In this document: positions 1-11,470 of the stretch, in pieces | Layout: each line of letters begins with the position of its first letter | Numbering within the stretch: position 1 is the first letter of the stretch | Origin: Nymphaea colorata | Lineage: Eukaryota; Streptophyta; Magnoliopsida; Nymphaeales; Nymphaeaceae | Direction of reading: 5' to 3' | Assembly (NCBI RefSeq): GCF_008831285.2 | Contig: NC_045139.1 | Span: 17,404,354 to 17,468,353, forward strand | DNA length: 64,000 bases | Notes under the pieces: generated by a model | What the model saw: only the letters and a program-made list of their open reading frames with translations | Told to the model about the DNA's origin: nothing | Databases searched by the model: none | Program-made: the position numbers and the translations under genes

Positions 1-3000
1 TTAAAAACTTCGTTTTCTTTGGTTTTTTTTGTCTGTTAAACGGCATTTTGATTTTTTTGACCTGCCCGAACAAGTATTTTTTGTTCGGGCACAAACATAT
101 AACTTTCTTTGTTGTTTGACAATATCAAACACCTTTCTCTTTAATGAAAAATTTTACCAAAAGACATAGACCTTGTAAGATCATGGGTATTTTTTTTCTT
201 TCTAAAAATGGAACAAGGTGTTTTTGCCTAGAAGAATTTGTTTGTGAACAAGGTGTTTTTGCCTAGAAGAATTTGTTTGTTTTTTTTTTCTTTTTTCAAA
301 CAGTACATTTTTCATATTCTCACATTGGAATTGCATTTTTATCATTTCTGAACTTTAATATGCTGCTTGAGGGGAGTGCCAAGTTTTTAAACACTGTTAT
401 TTTCGTGAATTAAAGTAAGTCTAGAAGACAAGGCTTGAATTATACTTTTCTCGCAAAAAAAAAAGAGGCTTAAAATAAACGAAATAAGAACAGAATTCAT
501 TGAGCCCCAAGGGTATAGTGTAACTCAATAGAGCATGCAGTGCACATGAAGGGCCACTGACTCACTGAGTCCATTTCCATAACCACTGCTTCGCTTTCAG
601 AATTACTTTTCCACACCATGTTGATCTTAAAGCTAGGGTTGAACAACTAGTTGAGCTACTTGAGCTCGGCTCGAGAACGAGCTCGAGCCAAGTCATTTGC
701 TTAACGAGTCGAGCTCGAGTTCATGAGTCGACTCGTTCAAATAATTGAGTTGAGTTCGGGTTCAACACGTAATTGCCGAGTCGAGCTTGAGCCTTAATAG
801 AGTTTGTCAGACCTTAATCAAGTCGATATATTCAAACGAGTTTACTAGTTTGTCGAGCTGTAATCGAGTCGAGCTCGAGTTCATATCTAATATATTCAAA
901 CGAGTTTGTCCAGACTTAATCGAGTCGCGTAACGATGACTATCAATTCTATTCAAACGAGTTTGTCGAGCCTTAATCGAGTCGAGCTCAAGCTGCTTCCG
1001 TCGAGCTATTCTCGATCTCAAGGTTTCATTAGTTGAGCGAACTGAACTCGGGCTCGACTCTCTCGTGTTCACCCCAACCTGCACCATATTGATCCCGAAG
1101 CAAGCTCTAAAATGCAGGAAGGGCTACACTCTTTCTTTATTTAAAACTCAATGTGAAATTGAACTTTATCAAATATTTATTTAAAACTAAAGTTGAAACC
1201 GATGGGATGTCATTTTTTAAATCTAAGTTCGATCTAATATATTAGTTGGATGTTAAACTTTTTTTCCAGGCCTGCCTTTTTTTTTTCAAACATTTTGGTT
1301 AGATATCCGGATCCATGCATTGACATCCTTAGTCTGACTTCGCTATTTTTATCACTTAAACAATTTATGATGGAAAGCGACAAGTTTGAACTACTTAAAT
1401 AAATTTGCTCACATTAAATTTGGTCAACCATATGCCTTGTTTCGTTCATTAACTCGAAGAGTTACCAGCCAACCAGCACATGTATCTCTAGAACTTCGAC
1501 TCGTAGAAAACTTGTTTAAGGTCTAAAAACAAGGTAAGTGAAAAGGAAAATGCTTGGTTTCTAGCGGATCATGCACCCGAGCATTACTTGTACTAATTTA
1601 TGCGAACGAAATTAAAAGCACATGAAAAAAGAGAAAAATTTCATTCAGGTAAGGTTTTTTTTGTCTGTTTAACCTCTCATGGGATATTTTGGTTTCTTTA
1701 AAAACTTCTTTTTCTTCGTTCTTTTTTGTCTATTGAAGGGCATTTTGATCTTTTTGAGCTGCCCGAACAAGTATTTTTTGTTCGGGCATAAACATATAAC
1801 TTTCTTTGTTCTTTGTCAATATCAAACACCTTTCTCTTTTAAGGAAAATTTTACCAAAAGTGATGGACCATGTAAGATCATGGGTATTTTTTTTCATTCT
1901 AAAAATGGAACAAGGTGTTTTTGCCTAGAAGAATTTGTTTGTTAGTTTTTTTCTTTTTTTAGACAGTACATCTTTCATATTGTCACATTGGAATTGCATT
2001 TTTATCATTTCTGAACTTTAATATGCTGCTTGAGGGGAGTGCCAAGTTTTTAAACACTGTTATTCTTGTGAATTAAAGTAGATCTAGAAGACAAGGCTTG
2101 AATGCAACTTTTCTAGCAAAAAAAAAAAAGAGTCTTAAAATAAAAGAAATAATAACGGAATTCATTGAGCCCCACGGGTATAGTGTAACTCAGTAGAGCA
2201 TGCAGTGCACATGAAGGGCCACTGACTCATTGAGTCCATTTCCATGGCCACTGCGTCGCTTTGAGAATTACTTTTCTACACCATATTGATCTTACACCTA
2301 GGGTTGAACAACTAGTTGAGCTACTTGAGCTCTGCTCGTGAACGAGTTCGGGCCGAGTCATTTGCTTAACGAGTCGGGCTCAACACATAATTGCCGAGTC
2401 GAGCTTGAGCCTTAATCGAGTTTGTCAGACCTTAATCAAGTCAATATATTCAAAAGAGTTTACGAGTTTGTCGAGCTTTAATCGAGTCGAGTTCATATCT
2501 ATCCTATTCAAACGAGATGATGACTATCAATTCTATTCAAACGAGTTTGTTGAGCCTCAATCGAGTCGAGCTCAAGCTGCTTCCGTCGAGCTATTCTCGA
2601 ACTCAAGGTTTCATTAGTCGAGCTAACTGAACTCGGGCTCGGCTCTCTCGTGTTCACCCCGACCCACACCATATTGAATCCGAAGCAAGCTCCAAAATGC
2701 AGCAAGGGCTACACTCTTTCTTTATTTAAAGCTGAATGTGAAATTTAACTTTATCAAATATTTATTTAAAACTGAAGTTGAAACCGATGGGATGTCATTT
2801 TTTAAATCTAAGTTCGATCTAATATATTAGTTGGATGTTAAACTTTTTTTCCAGGTCTGCCTTCTTTTTTAAATCATTTTGGTCAGATATCTGGATCCAT
2901 GCATTGAAATCCTTAGTCTGACTTCGCTATATTTATCACTTGAACAATTTATGATGGAAAGCGACAAGTTTGAACAACTTAAGTTAATTTGCTCACATTA

Positions 3001-6000
3001 AATTTTGTCAACCATATGCCTTGTTTCGTTCATTAACTCGAAGAGTTACCAGCCAACCAGTAGATGTATCTCTAGAACTTCGACTCGTAGAAAACTTGTC
3101 TAAGCTCTAAAAACAAGGTAAGTGAAAAGGAAAATGCTCGGTTTCTATGGGATCATGCACCCGAGCATTACTTGTACTAATTTATGCAAACGAAATTAAA
3201 AGCACATGAAAAAAGACAAAAATTTCATTCAGGGAAGGTCTTTTTTTTGTCTGTTTGACCTCTCATGGGGTGTTTTGGTTTCTTTAAAAACTCATTTTTC
3301 TCCGTTTTTTTTTGTCTATTGAAGGGCATTTTGATTTTTTTGAGCTGCCTGAACAAGTAATTTTTGTTCGGGCATAAACATATAACTTTCTCTGTTGTTT
3401 GACAATATCAAACACCTTTCTCCTTTACGCAAAATTTTACCAAAAGTGATAGACCATGTAAGACCATGGGTAGTTTTTTTTCATTCTAAAAATGGAACAA
3501 GATGTTTTTGTCTAGAAGAATTTGTTTGTTTTTTTTTTCTTTTTTTAGACAGTACATTTTTCATATTCTCACATTGGAATTGCATTTTTATCATTTCTGA
3601 ACTTTAATATGTTGCTTGAGGGGAGTGCCAAGTTTTTAAACACTGTTATTCTCGTGAATTAAAATAAGTCTAGAAGACAAGGCTTGAATGCAACATTTCT
3701 AGCAAAAAAAAGTCTTAAAATAAAAGAAATAAGAATGGAATTCATTGAGCCCCAAGGGTATAGTGTAACTCAGTAGAGCATGCAGTGCACATGAAGGGCC
3801 ACTGACTCACTGAGTCCATTTCCATGGCCACTGCTTCGCTTTGACAATTACTTTTCTACACCATATTGATCTTACACCTAGGGTTGAACAACTAGTTGAG
3901 CTACTTGAGCTCGGCTCGTGAACGAGTTCGCACCGAGTCATTTGCTTAATGAGTCGAGCTCGAGTTCATTAGTCGACTCATTCAAATAATTGAGTTGAGT
4001 TCGGGCTCAACACGTAAATGCCGAGTCGAGCTTGAGCCTTAATCGAGTTTGTCAGACCTTAATAAAGTTGATATATTCGAGTTTACGAGCTTGTCGAGCT
4101 TTAATCAAGTCGAGCTCGAGTTCATATCTATTCTATTCAAACGAGTTTGTCGAGACTTAATCGAGTCACGTAACGTTGACTATCAATTCTATTCAAACGA
4201 GTTTGTCGAGCCTTAATCGAGTCGAGCTCAATCTACATCCGTCGAGCTATTCTCGAACTCAAGGTTTCATTGGTCGAGCTAACTGAACTCGGGCTCGGCT
4301 CTCTCGTGTTCACCCCTAGGTGTAACATATTAATCCCGAAGCAAGCTCTATAATGCAGGAAGGGCTACACTCTTTCTTTATTTAAAACTGAATGTGAAAT
4401 TGAACTTTATCAAATATTTATTTAAAACTGAAGTTGAAACCGATGGGATGTCATTTTTAAAATCTAAGTTCGATCTAATATATTAGTTGGATGTTAAACT
4501 TTTTTTCCAGGTCTATCTTTTTTTTTTAAACATTTTGGTTAGATATCCGGATCCATGCATTGACATCCTTAGTCTGACTTCGCTATATTTATCACTTGAA
4601 CAATTTATGATGGAAAGCGACAAGTTTGAACTACTTAAATAAATTTGCTCACATTAAATTTGGTCAACCGTATGCCTTGTTTCGTTCATTAACTCGAAGA
4701 GTTACTAGCCAACCAGCACATGTATCTCTAGAACTTCGACTTGTAGAAAACTTGTCTAAGCTCTAAAAACAAGGTAAGTGAAAAGGAAAATGCTCGGTTT
4801 CTAGGGGATCATGCACCCGAGCATTACTTGTACTAATTTATGTGAACGAAATTAAAAGCACATGAAAAAAGACAAAAATTTCGTTCAGGGAAGTTTTTTT
4901 TTTTGTATATTTGACCTCTCATGGGGTATTTTGTTTCTTTAAAAACTTCTTTTTCTCCTTTTTTTTTTTTTTCTGTTGAAGGGCATTTTTTGATTTTTTT
5001 GAGCTGCCCGAACAAGTATTTGTTCGGGCATAAACATTTAACTTTCTTTGTTGTTTGACAATATCAAACACCTTTCTTTTTTACGGAAAATTTTACCAAA
5101 AGTGATGGACCGTGTAAGACCATGGGTATTTTTTTTCATTCTAAAAATGGAACAAGATGTTTTTGCCCAGAAGAATTTGTTTGTTTTTTTTTTCTTTTTT
5201 TAGACAATATATTTTTCATATTTTCACATTGGAATTGCATTTTTATCATTTCTGAACTTTAATATGCTGCTTGAGCGGAGTGCCAAGTTTTTAAACACTG
5301 TTATTCTTGTGAATTAAAATAAGTTTAGAAGACAAGGCTTGAATGCAACTTTTCTAGCAAAAAAGATAAGTCTTAAAATAAAAGAAATAAGAATGGAATT
5401 CATTGAGCCCCAATGTATAGTATAACTCGGTGGAGCATGCAGTGCACATGTAGGGTTACTGATTCACTGAGTCCATTTCAGTGACCACTGCTTCGCTTTG
5501 AGAGTTACTTTTGTACACCATATTGATGATACACCTAGGGTTGGACATCTAGTTGAGGTACTTGAGCTCGGCTGGTGAACGAGTTCGGGCCGAGTCATTT
5601 GCTTAACGATTTGAACTCGAGTTCATGAGTCAACTCGTTCGAATGATTGAGTTGAGTTTGAGCTCAACACGTAATTGCCAAGTCGAGCTTGAGCCTTAGT
5701 CGAGTTTGACAGGCTTTAAGCAAGTTGATATATTCAAACAAGTTTATGTGTTTGTCGAGCTTTAATCAAGCTCGAACTCGAGCTCGAGCTCATATCAATT
5801 CTATTCAAACGAGTTTGTTGAGCCTTAATTGAGTCACATAACAATGAATATCAATTCTATTCAAACGAGTTTGTCGAGCCTTAATCGAGTCGAGCTCGAG
5901 CTGCTTCCGTCGAGCTATTCTCGAGCTCGAGGTCTCATTAGTTGAGCTGATTGAACTCAGGCTCGACTCTCTCGTGTTCACCCCTACCCAGACCGTATTG

Positions 6001-6497
6001 ATCCCGAAGCAAGCTCTAAAATGCAGGAAGGGCTACGCTCTTTCTTTATTTAAAACTGAATGTGGATTTGAACTTTATTGAATATTTATTTAAAACTGAA
6101 GATGAATCTGAATGTGAGACTGATGGGATATCATTTTTTAAATCTAAGTTCGATCTAATTTCTTAGTTGGATGTTAAACATTTTTTTCAGGTCTGTCTTT
6201 TTTTTTTTAAACATTTTGGTTAGATATCCGGATCCATGCATTGACATCCTTAGTCTGACTACGCTATATTTATAACTTGAACAATTTATGATGGAAAGCT
6301 ACAAGTTTAAAATACTTAAATAAATTTGCTCACATTAAATTTGGTCTCCCATATGCCTTGTTTCGTTCATTAACTCAAAGATTTACCAGCCAACTAGCAC
6401 ATGTATCTCCAGAACTTCGATTCGTAGAAAACTTGTCTAAGCTCTACAAACAAGGTAAATAAAAAAAGAAAATACTCGGTTTCTAGGGGATCATGCA
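1..6497. repeat. Tandem array of four ~1.6-1.7 kb non-coding units
   Basis: Four head-to-tail copies of one unit, beginning near 1 (cut by the window edge), 1697, 3283 and 4939. The last copy stops abruptly near 6497. The landmark 'gggttgaacaactag' recurs at about 638, 2303, 3883 and 5541 (diverged in the last), giving periods of about 1665, 1580 and 1658 bases. Copies look over 90 percent identical by eye, with small indels; unit 2 lacks about 45 bases of the TCGAGC-rich part. Each unit contains a T-rich stretch, a short perfect hairpin, and a block of about 400 bases of degenerate 'cgagtcgagctcgag' and 'ttcaaacgagtttgtcgagcc' motifs. No long reading frame is shared by the units. It may be a satellite or a tandemly amplified non-autonomous transposon; the sequence does not decide. 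Confidence 0.9.
64..90. repeat. Conserved hairpin in array unit 1 (also in units 2-4)
   Basis: Inverted repeat with arms GCCCGAACAA and TTGTTCGGGC around a short T-rich loop. Equivalent hairpins lie at 1761-1787, 3347-3373 and 5006-5029. The stem survives in all four units although the loop is shorter in unit 4. In unit 3 the only stem change is C to T, which would leave a G:U pair in RNA. Confidence 0.75.
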
Positions 6498-8769
6498 ACC
6501 TCTTAAGTTTCCTTACTCGCTAACTTCAGTTAAGATCTGCATTCAGAAGCATCCTATGTGAATAATATTTTTACGAAGAAGAAGTGTAAGGTTGAAGACG
6601 AACAAATAAAATCCGATCCCCTAGGGTTGAATTTTGATTCCAGAATTGATCAATAATTTTAAAATCAAAATGTTGTGTTTGATGACTTGATTTCATTTTT
6701 GAAAAAGATAATTTTGATTTCATTAGTCGGTATGCTTCATAAACTCTGAGCTGACTAGAAATGAATAAAAAAAAGAGAGATTCATTAATGGCACCCACCG
6801 AAAATTGGGTATGTAAGTCAACTTGAAGCACCAACAAGACCAAGGAAAAGGCCACACAGAGTTCTGTATTCAAAGCCTGAAATTATTTGTATTTAAGAAT
6901 GAACACTTCATCACATGAACAAAAAATAAAAAATAAAAGAAGTTTAAGTTTAGAATAATTGAGGTAGATATATGTCTGACCAACCTTACAAAAAATTACT
7001 GGAGTTTTCGAACTAGTTATACGTCTGATCAACCTTTTCCCTCGTTTGGCTTCACGGCAAAAGGGCGTCCTTTTGTCAAAACTCACGGACTTACTAATGG
7101 AGAAAACCCTTTGTCCGGAAATGGAAAAAAAATATCTTGAAAAATTATCTCAGGATTTGGATGGTTATGTTTATGAATGATTTGGACGGACGTCAAATCT
7201 CTCTCTCTCTCTCTCTCTTGCTCTTTAGTTAGAGAGAGCCAAACGTGGAATGAACCGCGTTGCGATCAATCGTGACCCACATTATCTCAAACGAGTGGAG
7301 AGAAACTAAGGATTTCACGTCTTGTAACTTTTTTGATATCCGATCCGAACCCCAAATTTTTGGGTGATAAAGATTCGACTGATCTGGACAACTGCACGCA
7401 CATGTATCAAACACGTACTACTTCAAGTACATTGCCACAACCCCAACAAAAACTTTTCTTTAAGGACTGTTTTCAATGCTTGAGGGTGACGCTCTATTAT
7501 GCTTCAATTTATATCAATGTCTTTCTTTCATAGCTTAAATAACACCACTAAAACTTAGAAATGAGAACTAACAGGATCATTGTTTACCTCTTTGATGCCA
7601 TTCTACAGTGAACAAATGCGGTACTTTGTTCCTCTTCTTGTTCTTAGACGCCAAGAACAGGATGTCCTGCCAAAAATCAAAAGATAGACCTATGCGGTGC
7701 CACAGTCAGAGACGCATGGCTGAGGAACATTTATAAAAGAAATCTTAGATTTAATAAGCACCGATATATAATAAACTAAACTACGTGGACAAACTAGTCT
7801 ATAGGACATTTGTCCACACAAGCCCATACATACTTTCGTCACTAATTGGATGGGTAAAACTTTTTATTTTATTGATAATAGTGATGCACCTAATTTGTGA
7901 CTCATAACCTTCAAACGTATGGCCATATTTAATTAGATAAGATGATTCTAATAATGTGTAGACAAATTCTAACATATTTTATATGACAAATTAGCTATAT
8001 ATATGTGTGGCAATCAGATAATCTTTAATCATCATATCATAATTTCTTAAAGTAATGCGAATTATTAAAACTTGGCTGACTCGCACAGTTCTTGATTGAG
8101 TTGGTCGAGCCAAACCACTATGCCAACCCAACTTGTTTGAACCATTTAAATTCGTGCAAGTTAATGACCAAGTTCGAGCGAGGACAGTCTGGGACCAAGC
8201 AGAGTCAGCTTTGCTGCTTTAGGGCCTTAGTGTTCCACACTGAAACGTTGCTTGCTTGGGCAAACTTTTCACTAAACGGCATATGGAATATCTTGAACCT
8301 CCAATACGAATATTCGGTATGGAATGGATTGAATTCTTCAATTTCCTTTCCACTTGTACCAGATTTATTTATATATGCATTGTTCTTAGAAGTAGTATTA
8401 ACTTGCAAGGAAGACGAAACTTCTATAACCACCAATTCAATTCACCAGATGTGCCCTACAAGGAAAAAAAGGTCCGGGAAACCTTTTCAAAGTCCACATA
8501 GAAATTGAACCCTTGTCGCGAGCTCTAGAAGCAGATCTTGTTTCTATAAGAAGTTGGCCGTTGTCGGGGTCAAATTGCATTTGCGCGTCAAACCGCAGAG
8601 CCATGAATTTTTTGCTGAAGGGCATTTTGAGTCACCGACCCGAGTCTTCATGTATGAGCATCGGACGAAACTGGACCTGAGTTTAGCCTCAATGAAGTAG
8701 AATTTTGAAAGAACACCAGCCGCATTGTAGCTCCGCTATTGGAACTTGGTTGTGAAAGTTGCCCTTCAC

Positions 8770-8850
8770 ATGCAGGACGGCTCGAAACATGTGGTTGATT
8801 CGAACTCATGACCTCCTTGTCATCAACTGCGACTTCTCGCCTACCTACTC
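8770..8850 (-). repeat. Possible tRNA-derived SINE fragment
   Basis: Read on the minus strand, this has a box-B-like GAGTTCGAATC preceded at about the right distance by a box-A-like 'agtcgcagttgatgac'. This is the internal promoter layout of tRNA-derived SINEs. No target-site duplication or tail was identified, and no intact cloverleaf can be drawn, so it is not a tRNA gene. Low certainty. Confidence 0.3.
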
Positions 8851-10837
8851 TACCAAGTCTCCTGACTATGACACTTTTGAATGGTACACAATTCTCTCAC
8901 AGAAAATCCTCGCCTACCTACTGATCTTCTTTTCCTCATTCTTCTTTAATCAATTCTTCATGTGAACTCAACCAATTGCTAATGCAATTTTTAATGGATC
9001 TAACACCAAGGAGCTTCCATATTCATCAAACAATATGTTACTATGTTACTGTTCTCATTGCCAAACGGTCCTATAGATATATAGATAAGAAAGTATGCGG
9101 TTTTATTGAAGCAGTTAATAACTTATAAATATGACATTGGAAGCATGGTCCACACGATTTACTCCGGAAGGGATAAGATTTCCAATCATTTAACTCAAAC
9201 ACCCAAGTGGAGAGGTTTCAAATGCCCCATGAGAAATAGGTGGCCCTTAATGTTCCACGAAGGCAACAATGTGGAAGGCTTTATTGACTTCGTTTCTTCT
9301 GTTGTCATGCGTCGAGTGTGCAGACCAGGCCATTATATTGTCACCATGCTCTTTCTCTGTCTTTCAATTTTAAAAGGAAAAGTAAATGTCTCCTTCACGA
9401 GAAAGAACATAGAAACTTGGCTATGAGTGGCACTGTTGGAATCCTCTTCTTACGTAGAAAACTGATACACGAAGAAAAGGCTTGGCCTTTTATTTCCTGA
9501 TAAATGGCGGTTCTTAAAGTAACTTAACAACTTAATTTTTTGTTATTGAACCATAATCCAAAGTATATAATAGCAAGTAATATAATTCATTTCATAAAGA
9601 AGTTGTTCTTTTGATCATGTGGTCTAAGAAGGTTCGCTTAAAACTTGACACGAGTCGTTCGATTTATCAAAATGAAGAGATACTTGTATTCATGTTAAAA
9701 AGCTTGTAAAAAGATAAGCTTCGGTATTAAGCAAATGTAAGTGCGTTCGGAGCCACCGAAACGCGTCGATTGCTTTTGTGGTGAGGCGTTCGGTCGGTTC
9801 ACACAGAGCTCATACGTTATTTAAATAACAAAATTTACTTAAGACGGACCTCTTAATGCAAAATACCAATATGGTCGTCTTCTAGCTGGGTTTTCTGTGT
9901 GCTGCCATCTGAAATGAAAAGTCTAGCCACTGTGTTCATTTAATGGGTTTGGCAACCTGCTCCTTTTGTTTTTGATTGAGGTTCATTTTGGCATCTTCCG
10001 TTTTTTTTCTTTTTGACAAAATAAACAAAAATTCTTATAGATGTTTGCTTTATTCTACAATGATCTACAAATAATTTGGTAATCACTTGTTGCCTAAAAC
10101 ATTGTTTCCTTTTTTTTGCAATACTAAAAAATTGTTATTAAATTATGTTTTTTTTTTTTTTGGATTGCTATTCAAAGAAAAACTCGCTAGGTTGAGAGGT
10201 ATAAAACCTTAAAACTAGTACCGACCACTTGGGGCTTGCATTTAGTTGCAATGTTTTCAAACGTTTTTTTTTTTTTAAATCAAAGAGAGTTATTTAATTA
10301 CATTTGATTTTAGAATAATGAGTTTCTAGGTGATTTGCTTTGGCTGATGTGGTAAAAGCTTCATACTAAACCAAAGACTTATGAAAGTAAGAATCTTACT
10401 TTGTCATGCTTATGCTTCCCCTATGGGAAATGGGTGGAATTGGATTCACCACGACACTAGAGTTTTGATGTCTAGAAATAATTATTTCTTAGGAATCGAT
10501 TCCTTAAATTTCAATTACGATACATGTATTCGTGCTTTATCAAATGAGGCGATTATTTCTCACAACAAGTTATTTGTTATGACATTTTACCGTCACAAGT
10601 AAAATACCAAGCAGACGTGGTAAAAACTTTTTGAGAATAGTTATTTTTGAAGTTCACTTTTGCCCTCATAGAGGGAATTTTTGGTTGTACTGTGAAGGGT
10701 AATTTTGTTATTTTCAGCTCACAACACACGGTCTGGTGTTAGGAGCCTAAAACAAAACTAGAAATAGTCTTTTTGCATAAACTTTAAGATGCATAAAAAG
10801 TTTCATTTTTCGAGTACTCCTGTAGCAACTATGGAAG

Positions 10838-10914
<77 letters not shown>
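10838..10914. repeat. (CT)n(TA)n compound microsatellite
   Basis: About 11 CT units run directly into about 27 TA units, roughly 130 bases upstream of the presumed 5' UTR of the FAD synthase-like gene. Confidence 0.95.
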
Positions 10915-10915
<1 letters not shown>

Positions 10916-11340
10916 CTTTCTGAAACATCAATTGGTAATTTGGCACGATAGATGCTTTTTCCAGTAAATTTGCTAAGGAAGAATGGTGGTTAGTAATTTG
11001 TGTAATATATTGTGGCTAAAATTTAATCGCTGAGGGTGTTTCTGTAATATTGGGGAATATCGTGGTGATCCTTTGGGCGATTATCCTCCCAATAAGGCGG
11101 ACGTAGTACCGCAGAGCTCGGAAGTCTTGAGTTCACGAACTGCCTCCTCTGAACGGCCGGCTTCCGATCGTCCCCCGACGTCGAACTCCGGCCGTGAGGA
11201 GGGTTCCTCCTGTAGGGTTCCGGCAGTTTCGGGAAAGCACTCGAAGGCGGGCATCTCCTTTCGTAACCGGTCCAGACGGTTGGTTTATCGCTCTTCGTGT
11301 TCACAAGCGCTCGATCGAACTTCTCTTGTCTGAATTTTTG

Positions 11341-11468
11341 GTATGCCGAGAAAATTCCTTGAGACTGTTGTTTTTTTGTGATGAATTTAGAGTTTATGAT
11401 CCCCTTGCGCGCGACAATTACTGATTACGTTAATTTATTTTTTTGCTTTTGTTCCGTTTGTGATACAG
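11341..11468 (+). other. Probable 5' UTR intron of the FAD synthase-like gene
   Basis: A donor-like TTTTTG/GTATGC at 11340-11341 and an acceptor GATACAG at 11468 lie directly before AAATGG. This suggests a non-coding first exon somewhere in 11.05-11.34 kb, a GC-richer stretch. The transcription start was not located. Confidence 0.5.
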
Positions 11469-11470
11469 AA

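Larger units (their letters stand above)
6498..11040. other. Intergenic region, no supported gene
   Basis: AT-rich sequence with scattered short reading frames (up to 138 codons at 8092-8508) that lack recognisable motifs, convincing splice structure or family resemblance. It contains a (CT)n run at 7199-7218, a tRNA-like stretch near 8780-8850, and a compound (CT)n(TA)n microsatellite at 10838-10914. Its right edge is the upstream region of the FAD synthase-like gene. Confidence 0.6.

Noticed and set aside
1..6497. CRISPR-like array
   Set aside because: Period of about 1.6 kb, no short repeat-spacer structure, and plant nuclear context.
8092..8508. 138-codon plus-strand frame
   Set aside because: No recognisable domain, overlapped by equally long frames on both strands, no gene-like context.
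8770..8850. tRNA gene
   Set aside because: Box-A and box-B-like sequences occur but no cloverleaf, anticodon stem or acceptor stem can be formed.
9106..9426. 106-codon plus-strand frame
   Set aside because: No motif, no plausible promoter or splice partners, ordinary for AT-rich intergenic DNA of this length.
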